Assembly: GCA_964612065.1 (NCBI GenBank)
Contig: CAZTCD010000013.1
Coordinates: forward strand, 1-52,866
Origin: JAKFYM01 sp964612065
Lineage (GTDB): Bacteria; Bdellovibrionota; UBA1018; CAIPTA01
Direction of reading: 5' to 3'
DNA length: 52,866 nucleotides
The notes beneath the pieces were generated by a model, which did not search any database, had not been told where the DNA came from, and worked only from the letters and a program-made list of their open reading frames with translations. This document shows, in pieces, positions 16,198-23,483 of this stretch. The translations under genes were made by a program, and so were the position numbers. The stretch's first letter is position 1; each line of letters opens with the position of its first letter.

Positions 16198-16957
16198 ATT
16201 TCAACCGGTCTTTTCCATGGCCGCGCCTCGGCTGCTTTTCTTCCGCCCCAAAAAGGCGCACAAACTTCAAAAAGCTCTCGCGACTGAGATCCACCGACCG
16301 ATCGAGGTAGTGGTCGGTATCGGCCTCGAGCTTCGAGATGGCCTCTTTGCCGGCGAACGCCTCCACCTCTTCCCTGTTGGACGGCACCTTCAAGAAGCGC
16401 TCGATCATCGCCCGGTCCACCTCCAGGTGGAACTGCAGGCCATAGGCTTTGTCCCCGTAGCGGAATGCCTGGCCAGCGCAGTTTTCGGAAGAGGCCAGAT
16501 GCTCAGCGCCGGAAGGGATGTCGAAGGTGTCGCCATGCATCTGGAAAACCTTTTCCACCGGGCGGAAATGCGAAAGCAGCGGATCGACAGCGCCCTGGGA
16601 GGTGAGATGCAGATCATGCCAGCCCACCTCTTTGCAGTGGTGCTTTCGCACGTTGGCTCCCAAAACGTGCGCGAGGATCTGAGAACCCAGGCAGATTCCG
16701 AGCACCGGAATATCGCGCTTCAAAGCCTGCTCAATCAGCCTCATCTCCACTTTGAGGTGCTTATACTGATCCGCCTCGTATACGCCCATCCACCCGCCGA
16801 AAACCACGAGGCCGTGGTATTTGTCGAGAGCGGGATCGGCGGCGGGATAGCGCTCGAAGTTCACGTAGCGGATATTGAGCTTCTGCTCCTTGAGCAAAGG
16901 ATTCAGGGTGCCGAGCACCTCTCCCGCGATATGTTTAAAAACGATCACTCTGCGCAT
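16196..16957 (-). CDS. Class I glutamine amidotransferase (GMP-synthase-like GATase domain)
   Basis: 253 residues. The GATase1 fold is clear: FGGWMGVYE (oxyanion region), nucleophile Cys in GICLGSQILAH, and the His/Glu dyad in GLQFHLEVD. No synthetase domain is attached, so it belongs to the stand-alone group that hydrolyses gamma-glutamyl compounds or acts with an unknown partner. The start at 16957 (MRRVIVFKHIAGE) is chosen over 17104 because the longer frame crosses the divergent promoter region. Confidence 0.9.
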   Translation of the reverse strand: MRRVIVFKHIAGEVLGTLNPLLKEQKLNIRYVNFERYPAADPALDKYHGLVVFGGWMGVYEADQYKHLKVEMRLIEQALKRDIPVLGICLGSQILAHVLGANVRKHHCKEVGWHDLHLTSQGAVDPLLSHFRPVEKVFQMHGDTFDIPSGAEHLASSENCAGQAFRYGDKAYGLQFHLEVDRAMIERFLKVPSNREEVEAFAGKEAISKLEADTDHYLDRSVDLSRESFLKFVRLFGAEEKQPRRGHGKDRLK

Positions 16958-16980
16958 AGAGATAAGGAATATTTTACCAT

Positions 16981-16998
16981 TTCCCGCGCCCACGGGAA
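16981..16998. promoter_or_regulatory. Palindrome between divergent genes (possible operator)
   Basis: TTCCCG, 6 nt, CGGGAA, centred in the 61-bp space between the starts at 16957 (minus) and 17019 (plus). Its position would let one protein act on both promoters. Only 6 bp per arm, so chance is possible. Confidence 0.3.
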
Positions 16999-17018
16999 GG
17001 CGGTAAGCTGAAGTGGCC

Positions 17019-18059
17019 ATGATGGTGCTTTTTCTTGCTCTTTGGCTCAGCTTTCCCAGTCTGGCCGAAACCAATCCCGCCCCCCTCCTCCCCCCCAAGA
17101 CCATGCTTCATGTGGGCCAGAAGGCGCATATGCTGGAAAACGGCCGCCAAGGCACCATTCCCGAAGAAACCTGGAACCGCTACATCATGGGACGGGAAAC
17201 CCGGTTTGGGCTGGTGCCCTGGAGGCGTGGCCTTTATGGCGGGGAAAACCTGGATTCCCTGGAACTCTACGCCACTGCTTACCTGGGATCCAGAAACGGC
17301 ACGCCCAAAACCCCCTGGCTGATGCGGATCACGATCAAGGACGAATGCCGGAAACCGGAGGCGGTAACGGATCTCGCCAATGACGAGAAGTTTCTGGGCT
17401 GGCTTTTCGAAAACACCCACCGCTTGGTGAAAAACTACTCCTACTGCCTGAACCTTAAAACCCAGGATTGCGGGGAGCTCATCGTGGGCACCCAGCCCGT
17501 TTCCAACGGCCGGGAAGAGAACCTTTGCGACGATCTCATGCAGGAGCTGATCCTCGGCACCAAAGCCCGGGTGGTAAGGGATACCGAATGGTTTGCCTCC
17601 TGGTATCTGCGGGACCGCAGCTGCATCGAGAAGCTCGAAGCTGGGCCCGATGTGGTTTTGCAGGCCCTTGCCGAAGCCGGATGGGACCACGCCAGCCGAA
17701 ACCGCTCTTTCTCCCCCACTACGCCCTATGGCCTGGGGAATTTCGCGATCCTGATGGGCGCCCTGGCCGATAGCAATGGCGCGGATCCTAAAACGCTCGA
17801 TCTCCTGCACTCCAAGCTGCGCTCCTCCGACATCAAAACGAGCCATGGAGACCAAAGCTTGTTATGGATACGCGAAGCTGGACCGGCGGCCGTGGAAGCC
17901 TACCGGCGCTGCGAGAAGGCTGGAAATCTGGAAAACTTTCGAAGCTATCAGGAAGCTCTGATGAAAGAGCTGCATAAGCCGGATGCCCTAAAATTCGACG
18001 GGCCCCTGTTTGCCACGCTAAGCGCACTCTCTGGTGAGCTCAAGCAAATCTGCCACTAG
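17019..18059 (+). CDS. Exported protein of unknown function
   Basis: 346 residues from this start; GTG 17013 is also possible. Signal peptide MMVLFLALWLSFPSLAET. The mature protein has about seven cysteines (KDECRK, SYCLN, QDCGE, NLCDD, RSCIE, RRCEK, QICH) and a mixed alpha/beta look; I recognise no family. TAAGCT lies 9 nt before the ATG and there is no SD. Its stop overlaps the stop of the convergent transglycosylase-like gene (CTAG, 18056-18059). Confidence 0.8.
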   Translation: MMVLFLALWLSFPSLAETNPAPLLPPKTMLHVGQKAHMLENGRQGTIPEETWNRYIMGRETRFGLVPWRRGLYGGENLDSLELYATAYLGSRNGTPKTPWLMRITIKDECRKPEAVTDLANDEKFLGWLFENTHRLVKNYSYCLNLKTQDCGELIVGTQPVSNGREENLCDDLMQELILGTKARVVRDTEWFASWYLRDRSCIEKLEAGPDVVLQALAEAGWDHASRNRSFSPTTPYGLGNFAILMGALADSNGADPKTLDLLHSKLRSSDIKTSHGDQSLLWIREAGPAAVEAYRRCEKAGNLENFRSYQEALMKELHKPDALKFDGPLFATLSALSGELKQICH

Positions 18060-18736
18060 CGCTCGGCGGCCACGGCGCTTTCCACGAAGAAGAATTTGCC
18101 GATTTCACCGAACAGCTTTGAAAAGATCCAGGCGCCTTGCCAGGCGGGATCCGCCTTCGGAGCCTCGGCCAGCACGATGGCTTTTTCTTTCAGCTGGGCC
18201 TCAGCCACCATCGCATCCTGCTGCAGGTTTTTCTTGGTTAGCTCAATCACTTTTCGCTGCTTTCCCAATGCCATTCCAAAAGCTGCGTAAGGCGGGCGCA
18301 GTACCGACCAGTATCTGCAGGCACCCTCTTTATTGCCCTTGCAAATCGCACCACCTTTATCGATCAGCTCCGCCATTTTTCGCACGCCACACTTCACATT
18401 GGCGTTGGGATCGGTAAGAGATCCTTCCGGGCACTCGCCTTGTGACATTTGCATGCATCCCTGGCTGGGCTTCATTCCCCCAGGCTCCTTGAAATGCTTG
18501 GCTGGGTTTCCGCCGGATTCGAGCTTGATCACGGCCTTCACCAAAGCGGTAAAACAACGGCTTACGTCCTGATAGTGCTCTGGCCCACAGAAGCGATATT
18601 TATCAAACGCCTTACCGAGCTTTTGCTCGTGTTGCTTTACCGCGGCGGGCACCGCCTGATCGCAAGCGTTCCCGTTAGCGAAGGCAACAGTGGATGAGAG
18701 AAAAAGTCCCGAAAGAATCAGAGAGATGTTTTTCAT
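18056..18736 (-). CDS. Lytic-transglycosylase-like exported protein
   Basis: 226 residues. Signal peptide MKNISLILSGLFLSSTVAFA. The central part follows the SLT/goose-lysozyme pattern: VKAVIKLESGGNPAKHF with the candidate catalytic Glu, then SQGCMQMSQ in the place of the G-L-M-Q-I motif, then LTDPNANVKCGVRKMAEL (D-P-x-x-N-V-x-x-G). There are several extra cysteines. It should cleave peptidoglycan in the periplasm, but the divergence leaves activity unproven. SD AGAGGGG lies before the ATG at 18736; the upstream ATG at 18769 would not give a signal peptide. Confidence 0.75.
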   Translation of the reverse strand: MKNISLILSGLFLSSTVAFANGNACDQAVPAAVKQHEQKLGKAFDKYRFCGPEHYQDVSRCFTALVKAVIKLESGGNPAKHFKEPGGMKPSQGCMQMSQGECPEGSLTDPNANVKCGVRKMAELIDKGGAICKGNKEGACRYWSVLRPPYAAFGMALGKQRKVIELTKKNLQQDAMVAEAQLKEKAIVLAEAPKADPAWQGAWIFSKLFGEIGKFFFVESAVAAER

Positions 18737-18919
18737 GAGTCCCCTCTTTCCCTGCCAAGGTAGCAGCATAAGCCGGGCCGTTTCCTAACCACTTGAATCC
18801 TAAGAGTTCATTCCCATGGAAAACGTCTAACAATCCGCCAGGTGTCTAAAGCTTGTACATCCCGCATTTTCCGGCACCGATTTCGTTACCTGAGAAGGCG
18901 ATTCTTCCGATAACGAAAC

Positions 18920-20173
18920 ATGGGTTGGTGCCACCGGAAAAAGATCAGAACGTTCACGTGGCTATTGCTGAGCTTGGAGCTCTCGGCAAGCGGGCAGGAA
19001 GCGGTTGCCGCCCCCAATTGTGCGGCCCTGATGACCGTTTTGGACCAAGTTACCTCCTGCCCGGAAAACAAGATTCTACTGGGCGCCTCCGTGCAATGCC
19101 TGAATGATTTCGAATCGAGAATCAGGCAAGCCCGCAAAGAGCTGGAAAACTCGCTCGTGGCTCCAAACACCCACAAGCACGATGCCGGCAAAGTAGGCCG
19201 GCAAACTCAAAGTTTCGGCTTCAACTCCAGCAACCAGCGGATGAACGCGGAGAAGCTGGCACAGCTGCTCACCTATGGAAAAAATTCAAGGGAGGAGATC
19301 AATCAATACATGCGCAATTTAGTGATCGCCTTCACAACTCAGGGCCAAAGCCCTGATATCGATGCTCCCGGAGCCATTGAAGAATTCAGCGAAGACGAAT
19401 GCTATGGCGAGCCCAGAAAAGAGATTGAACAGGTTCTCGCCCGCGTCGACCAGGATCTTGCGGAACTCGTCCAAACCAAAGCCGCAGCCGAAGGACTGAA
19501 AGCGGCAAGCGATCAGCGGGAGAGTTCTCTTGGCCCCGGCGAATACGGCGGAAGGCAAGCCGCGAACAGCTATCGCACCCACAGCGGAAACAGCAAAAAC
19601 GGCCGAAGCGATGTAACCGGCTTGAAAGAAGACGAAGAAAAAAGGGAGCACGCTTCTTCGCCTGCCTACTCGCAAAACGTGAGCGATCCCGGCCGAAGCA
19701 CCACCTCCGCGGGCAACACCTCTCGAATTTCTTCACAGAGGAAAAACCTCCATCCCGCCGAAGAGCTCGAACGCTTCCGCAACCCGGGCATCGGATCCAA
19801 TATGGATCCATCGGGAAGGTTCAGCAACCGGGGCTCCCTCTCTGCCGACGAGGAAAGGGCGAGATCCGCGAAGCAGCCGACTTCTGCCGATTCCTCCCGG
19901 GATTCCGAGTCCTCCTCTGTCGGCTCGCTCTTTTGGGATAAAAATCCGAACTCCTCCCAGCTGAACCTCGGGCTTGGGGATGAATACCGCGCACCAGCCT
20001 CGGGCACCGGAAGCATGACTGGAGGCAAGAACAAGATAGCAGAAGCTACCTCGTCGGGCGAAAACGTTCCATCGCCCGCGCAGCCTGCAACTCAAGCACG
20101 GGAGTCCACTTCCACTCTCTTTGAACGGGTAAGCTCCCGCTACCGAAAGCTCGATCTCTTCCGTAACCCTTGA
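18920..20173 (+). CDS. Exported protein: cysteine-containing N-domain plus disordered Ser-rich linker
   Basis: 417 residues. Signal peptide with a basic start (MGWCHRKKIRTFTWLLLSLE) running to AAPNC. A helical N-terminal domain to about residue 205 has four cysteines (PNCAAL, TSCPEN, VQCLND, DECYGE). Residues about 205-390 are low-complexity, rich in Ser, Asn, Gly and charged residues. The last 20 residues (TLFERVSSRYRKLDLFRNP) look structured and share LFERV with the 26079 gene product. No SD is obvious. Function unknown. Confidence 0.8.
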   Translation: MGWCHRKKIRTFTWLLLSLELSASGQEAVAAPNCAALMTVLDQVTSCPENKILLGASVQCLNDFESRIRQARKELENSLVAPNTHKHDAGKVGRQTQSFGFNSSNQRMNAEKLAQLLTYGKNSREEINQYMRNLVIAFTTQGQSPDIDAPGAIEEFSEDECYGEPRKEIEQVLARVDQDLAELVQTKAAAEGLKAASDQRESSLGPGEYGGRQAANSYRTHSGNSKNGRSDVTGLKEDEEKREHASSPAYSQNVSDPGRSTTSAGNTSRISSQRKNLHPAEELERFRNPGIGSNMDPSGRFSNRGSLSADEERARSAKQPTSADSSRDSESSSVGSLFWDKNPNSSQLNLGLGDEYRAPASGTGSMTGGKNKIAEATSSGENVPSPAQPATQARESTSTLFERVSSRYRKLDLFRNP

Positions 20174-20367
20174 TCCGGCTCCAACTTCCCCCTCTCTGAA
20201 TAAGCAGAAGTCACCTGCCTAAAACTTAGACAGGCCCTTTTTCCCTAACCCTTGAATTCCCCTAGCTCGCAGGAGCCGTTTCTGGCCTCCCGCTTGCGAT
20301 ATTTCCCCTGATTGGCCTTCTATTTCAGCTACCTGAGCCAAGCGCATGAAAGGGCTCTGAGGAAAGA

Positions 20368-21078
20368 ATGACTCTCTCTCTAGCCAGACTGAATCCTCGC
20401 CCGGCACGCGCCTGCCTCATGCTCACGATTTTGATCGGCGCCCTCATTTCCCCCCCCTCTGAGGGCGCTGACTCCTTTTCCAAGCTCGCCATACAGATCC
20501 CCCCAGGCATGGACGATCTCGACAGCCTGCAGGCCGATTACGAAAAAGCCTCCAAAGAGCTCGAAGGCCTCTTTTCGGAAGTGATCAAGAAAGCCCCGGC
20601 CTGCCCCAATGGCGCAGCTATGGCGGAAGGCCTGAAAAAGGCTCCCACGGCCCAGGCCAACCAGCGGAAAAAGATCGTAAACGCCCTGAACCTATCCAAG
20701 CTCGAACTGCAAACCGAAGTGGCGAAGCTCGACAGCGCCGGCGCCGATCGCGCACCCGCTTCTCTCTCGATCGTGGCCGTTTCGAAAGACCTGATCTCCA
20801 GTGGATCAGACAAGCCGTTAAAAGTGATCTCCGCTGAACAGAAGAAAATCAAAACCCACAACGACCGCATGCAGGCCACCGTGGCCGCGGCGGCGGCTTC
20901 CCTCGACGGCCAGGCAGCCCAATGCCGCGAGGCCTACCAGGCATATTTCGAAAAAGCTAAGCCCCTCGCCCTGGAGCTTCCCAAGAAGCTGGGCAAGGTG
21001 GAGCTCGGCCTCAAGGCTCATACCGAAGCCCTCAACCGCTGGGCCGATTCCGTAGGCCGCTCTTTAGCCAGCCACTGA
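20368..21078 (+). CDS. Exported alpha-helical protein of unknown function
   Basis: 236 residues. Long signal peptide (MTLSLARLNPRPARACLMLT, hydrophobic core ILIGALISPP, then SEGADS). The mature part is almost all helical (LQADYEKASKELEGLFSEV; ISAEQKKIKTHNDRMQATVA) with two cysteines (APACPN, AQCREA). SD GAGGAAAG lies 3-10 nt before the ATG. Its upstream region shares two short motifs with that of the 18920 gene. Converges on the M28 peptidase gene with 3 bp between stops. Confidence 0.8.
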   Translation: MTLSLARLNPRPARACLMLTILIGALISPPSEGADSFSKLAIQIPPGMDDLDSLQADYEKASKELEGLFSEVIKKAPACPNGAAMAEGLKKAPTAQANQRKKIVNALNLSKLELQTEVAKLDSAGADRAPASLSIVAVSKDLISSGSDKPLKVISAEQKKIKTHNDRMQATVAAAAASLDGQAAQCREAYQAYFEKAKPLALELPKKLGKVELGLKAHTEALNRWADSVGRSLASH

Positions 21079-21081
21079 TCC

Positions 21082-22293
21082 CTAAGGCTGGCGCTCCGAG
21101 CTGTTGGCCAGATCCATCCCCATCACCAGCGCGATCTTCGAAAATACGAGCGCGTGCGCGAAGCTCGAGCTGCTCGAGATCACATCATTGGCCGTGTGGA
21201 TCTTGCGGTTCATATTGTTCGTATCGCTCTCGAAAGGCATGAGCGTGGGATAACCCTGGCGGTACCAGCTCGCGTGGTCGGAGCAGGCATAACCGCAACG
21301 ATCCGGGATGAGGCGCACGCCGAGATAGGCCTGGTTCATCGACACCAGGTATTCGCGCAGCCAGGGCGAGGTGTAGTCGTCCACGTTGCCCACCACCATC
21401 TGCCCGGATCCCGGGAACATGGTCATATCCAGCTGCAGCACGCTTACTACATCTTTCCCGGCGGCCTTATAGGCGCGGGCGATCTCTCCGGAGCCCAGCA
21501 GGCCGCTTTCCTCTCCGGCGTACCAGAAGAACTCGATCGTTCTCTCGGCCGGCCCTTTGGAAACCAGCACCCGCAGTGCCTCCAACAAACACGCGGAGCC
21601 AGAAGCGTTATCGTCGGCACCGGGGGCCCGGTTGCCTCCACTCCAGCCCGAGATGGAATCCAAATGCCCGCCCATCACCACGATCTCAGAAGGCCGCGAG
21701 CGGCCCTCGAGACGAACCTTGAGGCTTTTCTGCGGGGTGGAAGAATGAGAGATCAGCTCCACGCTCGCCTTGCCGGCATATCCTTTTACGAGATCTTTCA
21801 GCCTCGATTCGAGCTCCATCACATGCTGGTTGGGATTGGCCCCTCTATTATAGCGAGTGGGAAACGCCTGCAGCCACTCCACGGTGGAGCGGATGTTTTC
21901 CTCCCGAAGCTCGCGAAGAGCCGCTTCAATCGCGGGTTTCTTGTCCATCCTCACTTTCAGCGTGCGGGATAGAGCCAGGGAGCGATCCTTTTTCACTTTG
22001 GCCGAGAGATCGGAAAGCGCGTCCACCGCGGCCGTTAGCCCCGCCTTCGGAAGCACCTCGTATCCACCGCACTTTCCGGCTTCGTGCATCTTATGAGAGA
22101 GAGCGGCGAGCTGCTTGGGATTCAGAAGGGCATAGCCCACGTCGATGCTTTCGTCGCGGGCGAGAGGCTTGGCTCCCACGCTTTCGAGCATCGAGGCGTT
22201 CGCGAGCACCGGTTGGGCGGGAGCTGCGATCGCTGGAGTGGCGTAAGCAAGAGAAAGGAACGCAAAAGAGCAGAGAAGAGAAGGCTTGGTCAT
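21082..22293 (-). CDS. Exported M28-family zinc aminopeptidase
   Basis: 403 residues. Signal peptide MTKPSLLCSFAFLSLAYATP ending near AIAA. An N-terminal region of about 150 residues precedes the peptidase domain. Zinc ligands and catalytic Glu follow the M28 order: MGGHLDSI (His, Asp), GADDNASG (bridging Asp), YAGEESGLLGS (catalytic Glu and ligand Glu), LQLDMTMF (Asp) and KIHTANDV (His). It resembles the Aeromonas leucine aminopeptidase group. It should release N-terminal residues from peptides in the periplasm or outside the cell. ATG 22293 is preferred over 22302 because AAGGA then sits at SD distance. Confidence 0.93.
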   Translation of the reverse strand: MTKPSLLCSFAFLSLAYATPAIAAPAQPVLANASMLESVGAKPLARDESIDVGYALLNPKQLAALSHKMHEAGKCGGYEVLPKAGLTAAVDALSDLSAKVKKDRSLALSRTLKVRMDKKPAIEAALRELREENIRSTVEWLQAFPTRYNRGANPNQHVMELESRLKDLVKGYAGKASVELISHSSTPQKSLKVRLEGRSRPSEIVVMGGHLDSISGWSGGNRAPGADDNASGSACLLEALRVLVSKGPAERTIEFFWYAGEESGLLGSGEIARAYKAAGKDVVSVLQLDMTMFPGSGQMVVGNVDDYTSPWLREYLVSMNQAYLGVRLIPDRCGYACSDHASWYRQGYPTLMPFESDTNNMNRKIHTANDVISSSSSFAHALVFSKIALVMGMDLANSSERQP

Positions 22294-22385
22294 CGTTTCC
22301 ATCCTTGGAAATTGGTGTGTAAGCCTATTCTACGCCTGAGAAAGGCGGCGGATATGAATAATTTTTGTTGCGAGGATTTGTTAAA

Positions 22386-22422
22386 ATGAAAGAGCCTGCC
22401 CGCGCGATACACGGAACAGGCT
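22386..22422 (-). terminator. Possible terminator of the four-cysteine protein gene
   Basis: On the minus strand AGCCTG pairs with CAGGCT (22417-22422 with 22393-22398) across an 18-nt loop, then CTTTCATTTT. Weak stem, large loop. Confidence 0.4.
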
Positions 22423-22456
22423 TATTTCAGGTAAAAACTACTCGCTCGCTTGCGGA

Positions 22457-22882
22457 TTACTTCAACTTCTCGAGCACGGGAGCGCAGATCTCGAGCGCCT
22501 TCTTCAGCTCAACGGGATGGCCGAACTGATCCGTGCAGCCGCGGGTTTCGATATCGGTCTTCAGAACTTCAGCGGCACCGCAGGTGGCGGAAGCGAGAAT
22601 CGCGGCACTGAGAGAGCCCATGAATCCGCCCTTCTCCTCCTGTTCCTTGATCTTGGCGAGATAGGCGGCCGGATCGCGGAGGAAGTCAAAAAAGAGCTCG
22701 CGGAAGCGGAGCGCCTCTTCTTTGTCTTTCTGGGTAAACTTTTCTTCCGAGCCGGGCACGCAGAGCGCCTGGTAGGTCTGCTCTTTTTGCTCGGGAGTGA
22801 TGTGGTCTTCAGAGGCCACGGCCAGGGTGGAAAGCAAGAGGCTGCCCAAGAGGGCGAGGGTCAGGGTTTTTCGGGTTTGCAT
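22457..22882 (-). CDS. Exported four-cysteine protein, paralogue A
   Basis: 141 residues. Signal peptide MQTRKTLTLALLGSLLLSTL ending AVA. Four cysteines at 41, 101, 116 and 133 in a helical context (QALCVPG, SATCGAA, TRGCTD, EICAPVLEKL). The protein at 39658-40146 has the same pattern with identical 15- and 17-residue spacings, plus a similar LRDPA/LINPA segment. No known family. The SD (AGGAG) lies in the 3' arm of a perfect 10-bp hairpin, and the promoter is AT-rich with a 15-bp spacer; both hint at control of translation. Confidence 0.85.
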   Translation of the reverse strand: MQTRKTLTLALLGSLLLSTLAVASEDHITPEQKEQTYQALCVPGSEEKFTQKDKEEALRFRELFFDFLRDPAAYLAKIKEQEEKGGFMGSLSAAILASATCGAAEVLKTDIETRGCTDQFGHPVELKKALEICAPVLEKLK

Positions 22883-22884
22883 AC

Positions 22885-22910
22885 AGGGTCTCCTTTATTG
22901 AGGAGACCCT
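22885..22910 (-). promoter_or_regulatory. 5'-UTR hairpin that sequesters the SD
   Basis: In the mRNA, AGGGTCTCCT (22910-22901), 6-nt loop CAATAA, AGGAGACCCT (22894-22885), a perfect 10-bp stem. The SD AGGAG is inside the 3' arm, 7 nt before the ATG. Opening of the stem would be needed for ribosome binding, as in an RNA thermometer or a riboregulator. Confidence 0.7.
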
Positions 22911-22937
22911 TTTATAATACTTGATTAGTTAAATCAA
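22911..22937 (-). promoter_or_regulatory. Promoter of paralogue A
   Basis: On the minus strand TTGATT (22937-22932), 15-bp spacer, TATAAA (22916-22911). TTGATT is also one arm of a TTGATT/AATCAA palindrome. Paralogue B has TTGACT-15-TATACT. Confidence 0.5.
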
Positions 22938-22994
22938 CTTAAGGAAGCGAAAGGAGACCATCTAATTGTTTTTATTGCTCTTCCCAGACATGAG

Positions 22995-23483
22995 CTACTT
23001 CCGTCTACTCACTTCAATTTGGTTTAAATCCAAGGCTACGGCAATCTCCCTATCGCCGAATTTTTGAAACCCGCTGTACACCGTAAGATATTGCGGAAGG
23101 CGATTAATATCGAAGCTTGTCTCGTTAAAAGGGTTTCGCTTTGCATCGGCATGAAAGCCGGCCTTCAATCCGAGGGTATATTCATCGGGGGCCACGTCCC
23201 CAAGCTCCGCCAAAACAGCATATATTTTGAAGTAAACTGGCACGGGCGCCGATCGAGAAAAGCTCATCTCGCCGATTTGAAATCCCGCAGCGTTTCTTGT
23301 CAGCTCTAGCTTCTGGATGCCGAGATCTTCACGCGTCCCCTTACATTGCCGAAGTTCTGAAAAGCCCGCCGGGCAATTCACCAACCGAATCTCGGCCGCG
23401 AACTTCACGCTGCGAAATTCGGCAGCGCGAGCCAGAGTATCGCTTCCCACCAACAACAGTAATACGCCCATCAAACACTTCAT
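22995..23483 (-). CDS. Exported protein of unknown function, coupled to the helicase gene
   Basis: 162 residues. Signal peptide MKCLMGVLLLLVGSDTLARA, then AEFRSVKF. The mature part looks like a beta-sandwich of about 140 residues with a C-x10-C pair (VNCPAGFSELRQCKG). The ATG overlaps the TGA of the helicase gene (ATGA), and the SD GGGAGGA is inside the helicase end, so its translation probably depends on helicase translation. No known family links an exported protein to this helicase. Confidence 0.8.
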   Translation of the reverse strand: MKCLMGVLLLLVGSDTLARAAEFRSVKFAAEIRLVNCPAGFSELRQCKGTREDLGIQKLELTRNAAGFQIGEMSFSRSAPVPVYFKIYAVLAELGDVAPDEYTLGLKAGFHADAKRNPFNETSFDINRLPQYLTVYSGFQKFGDREIAVALDLNQIEVSRRK

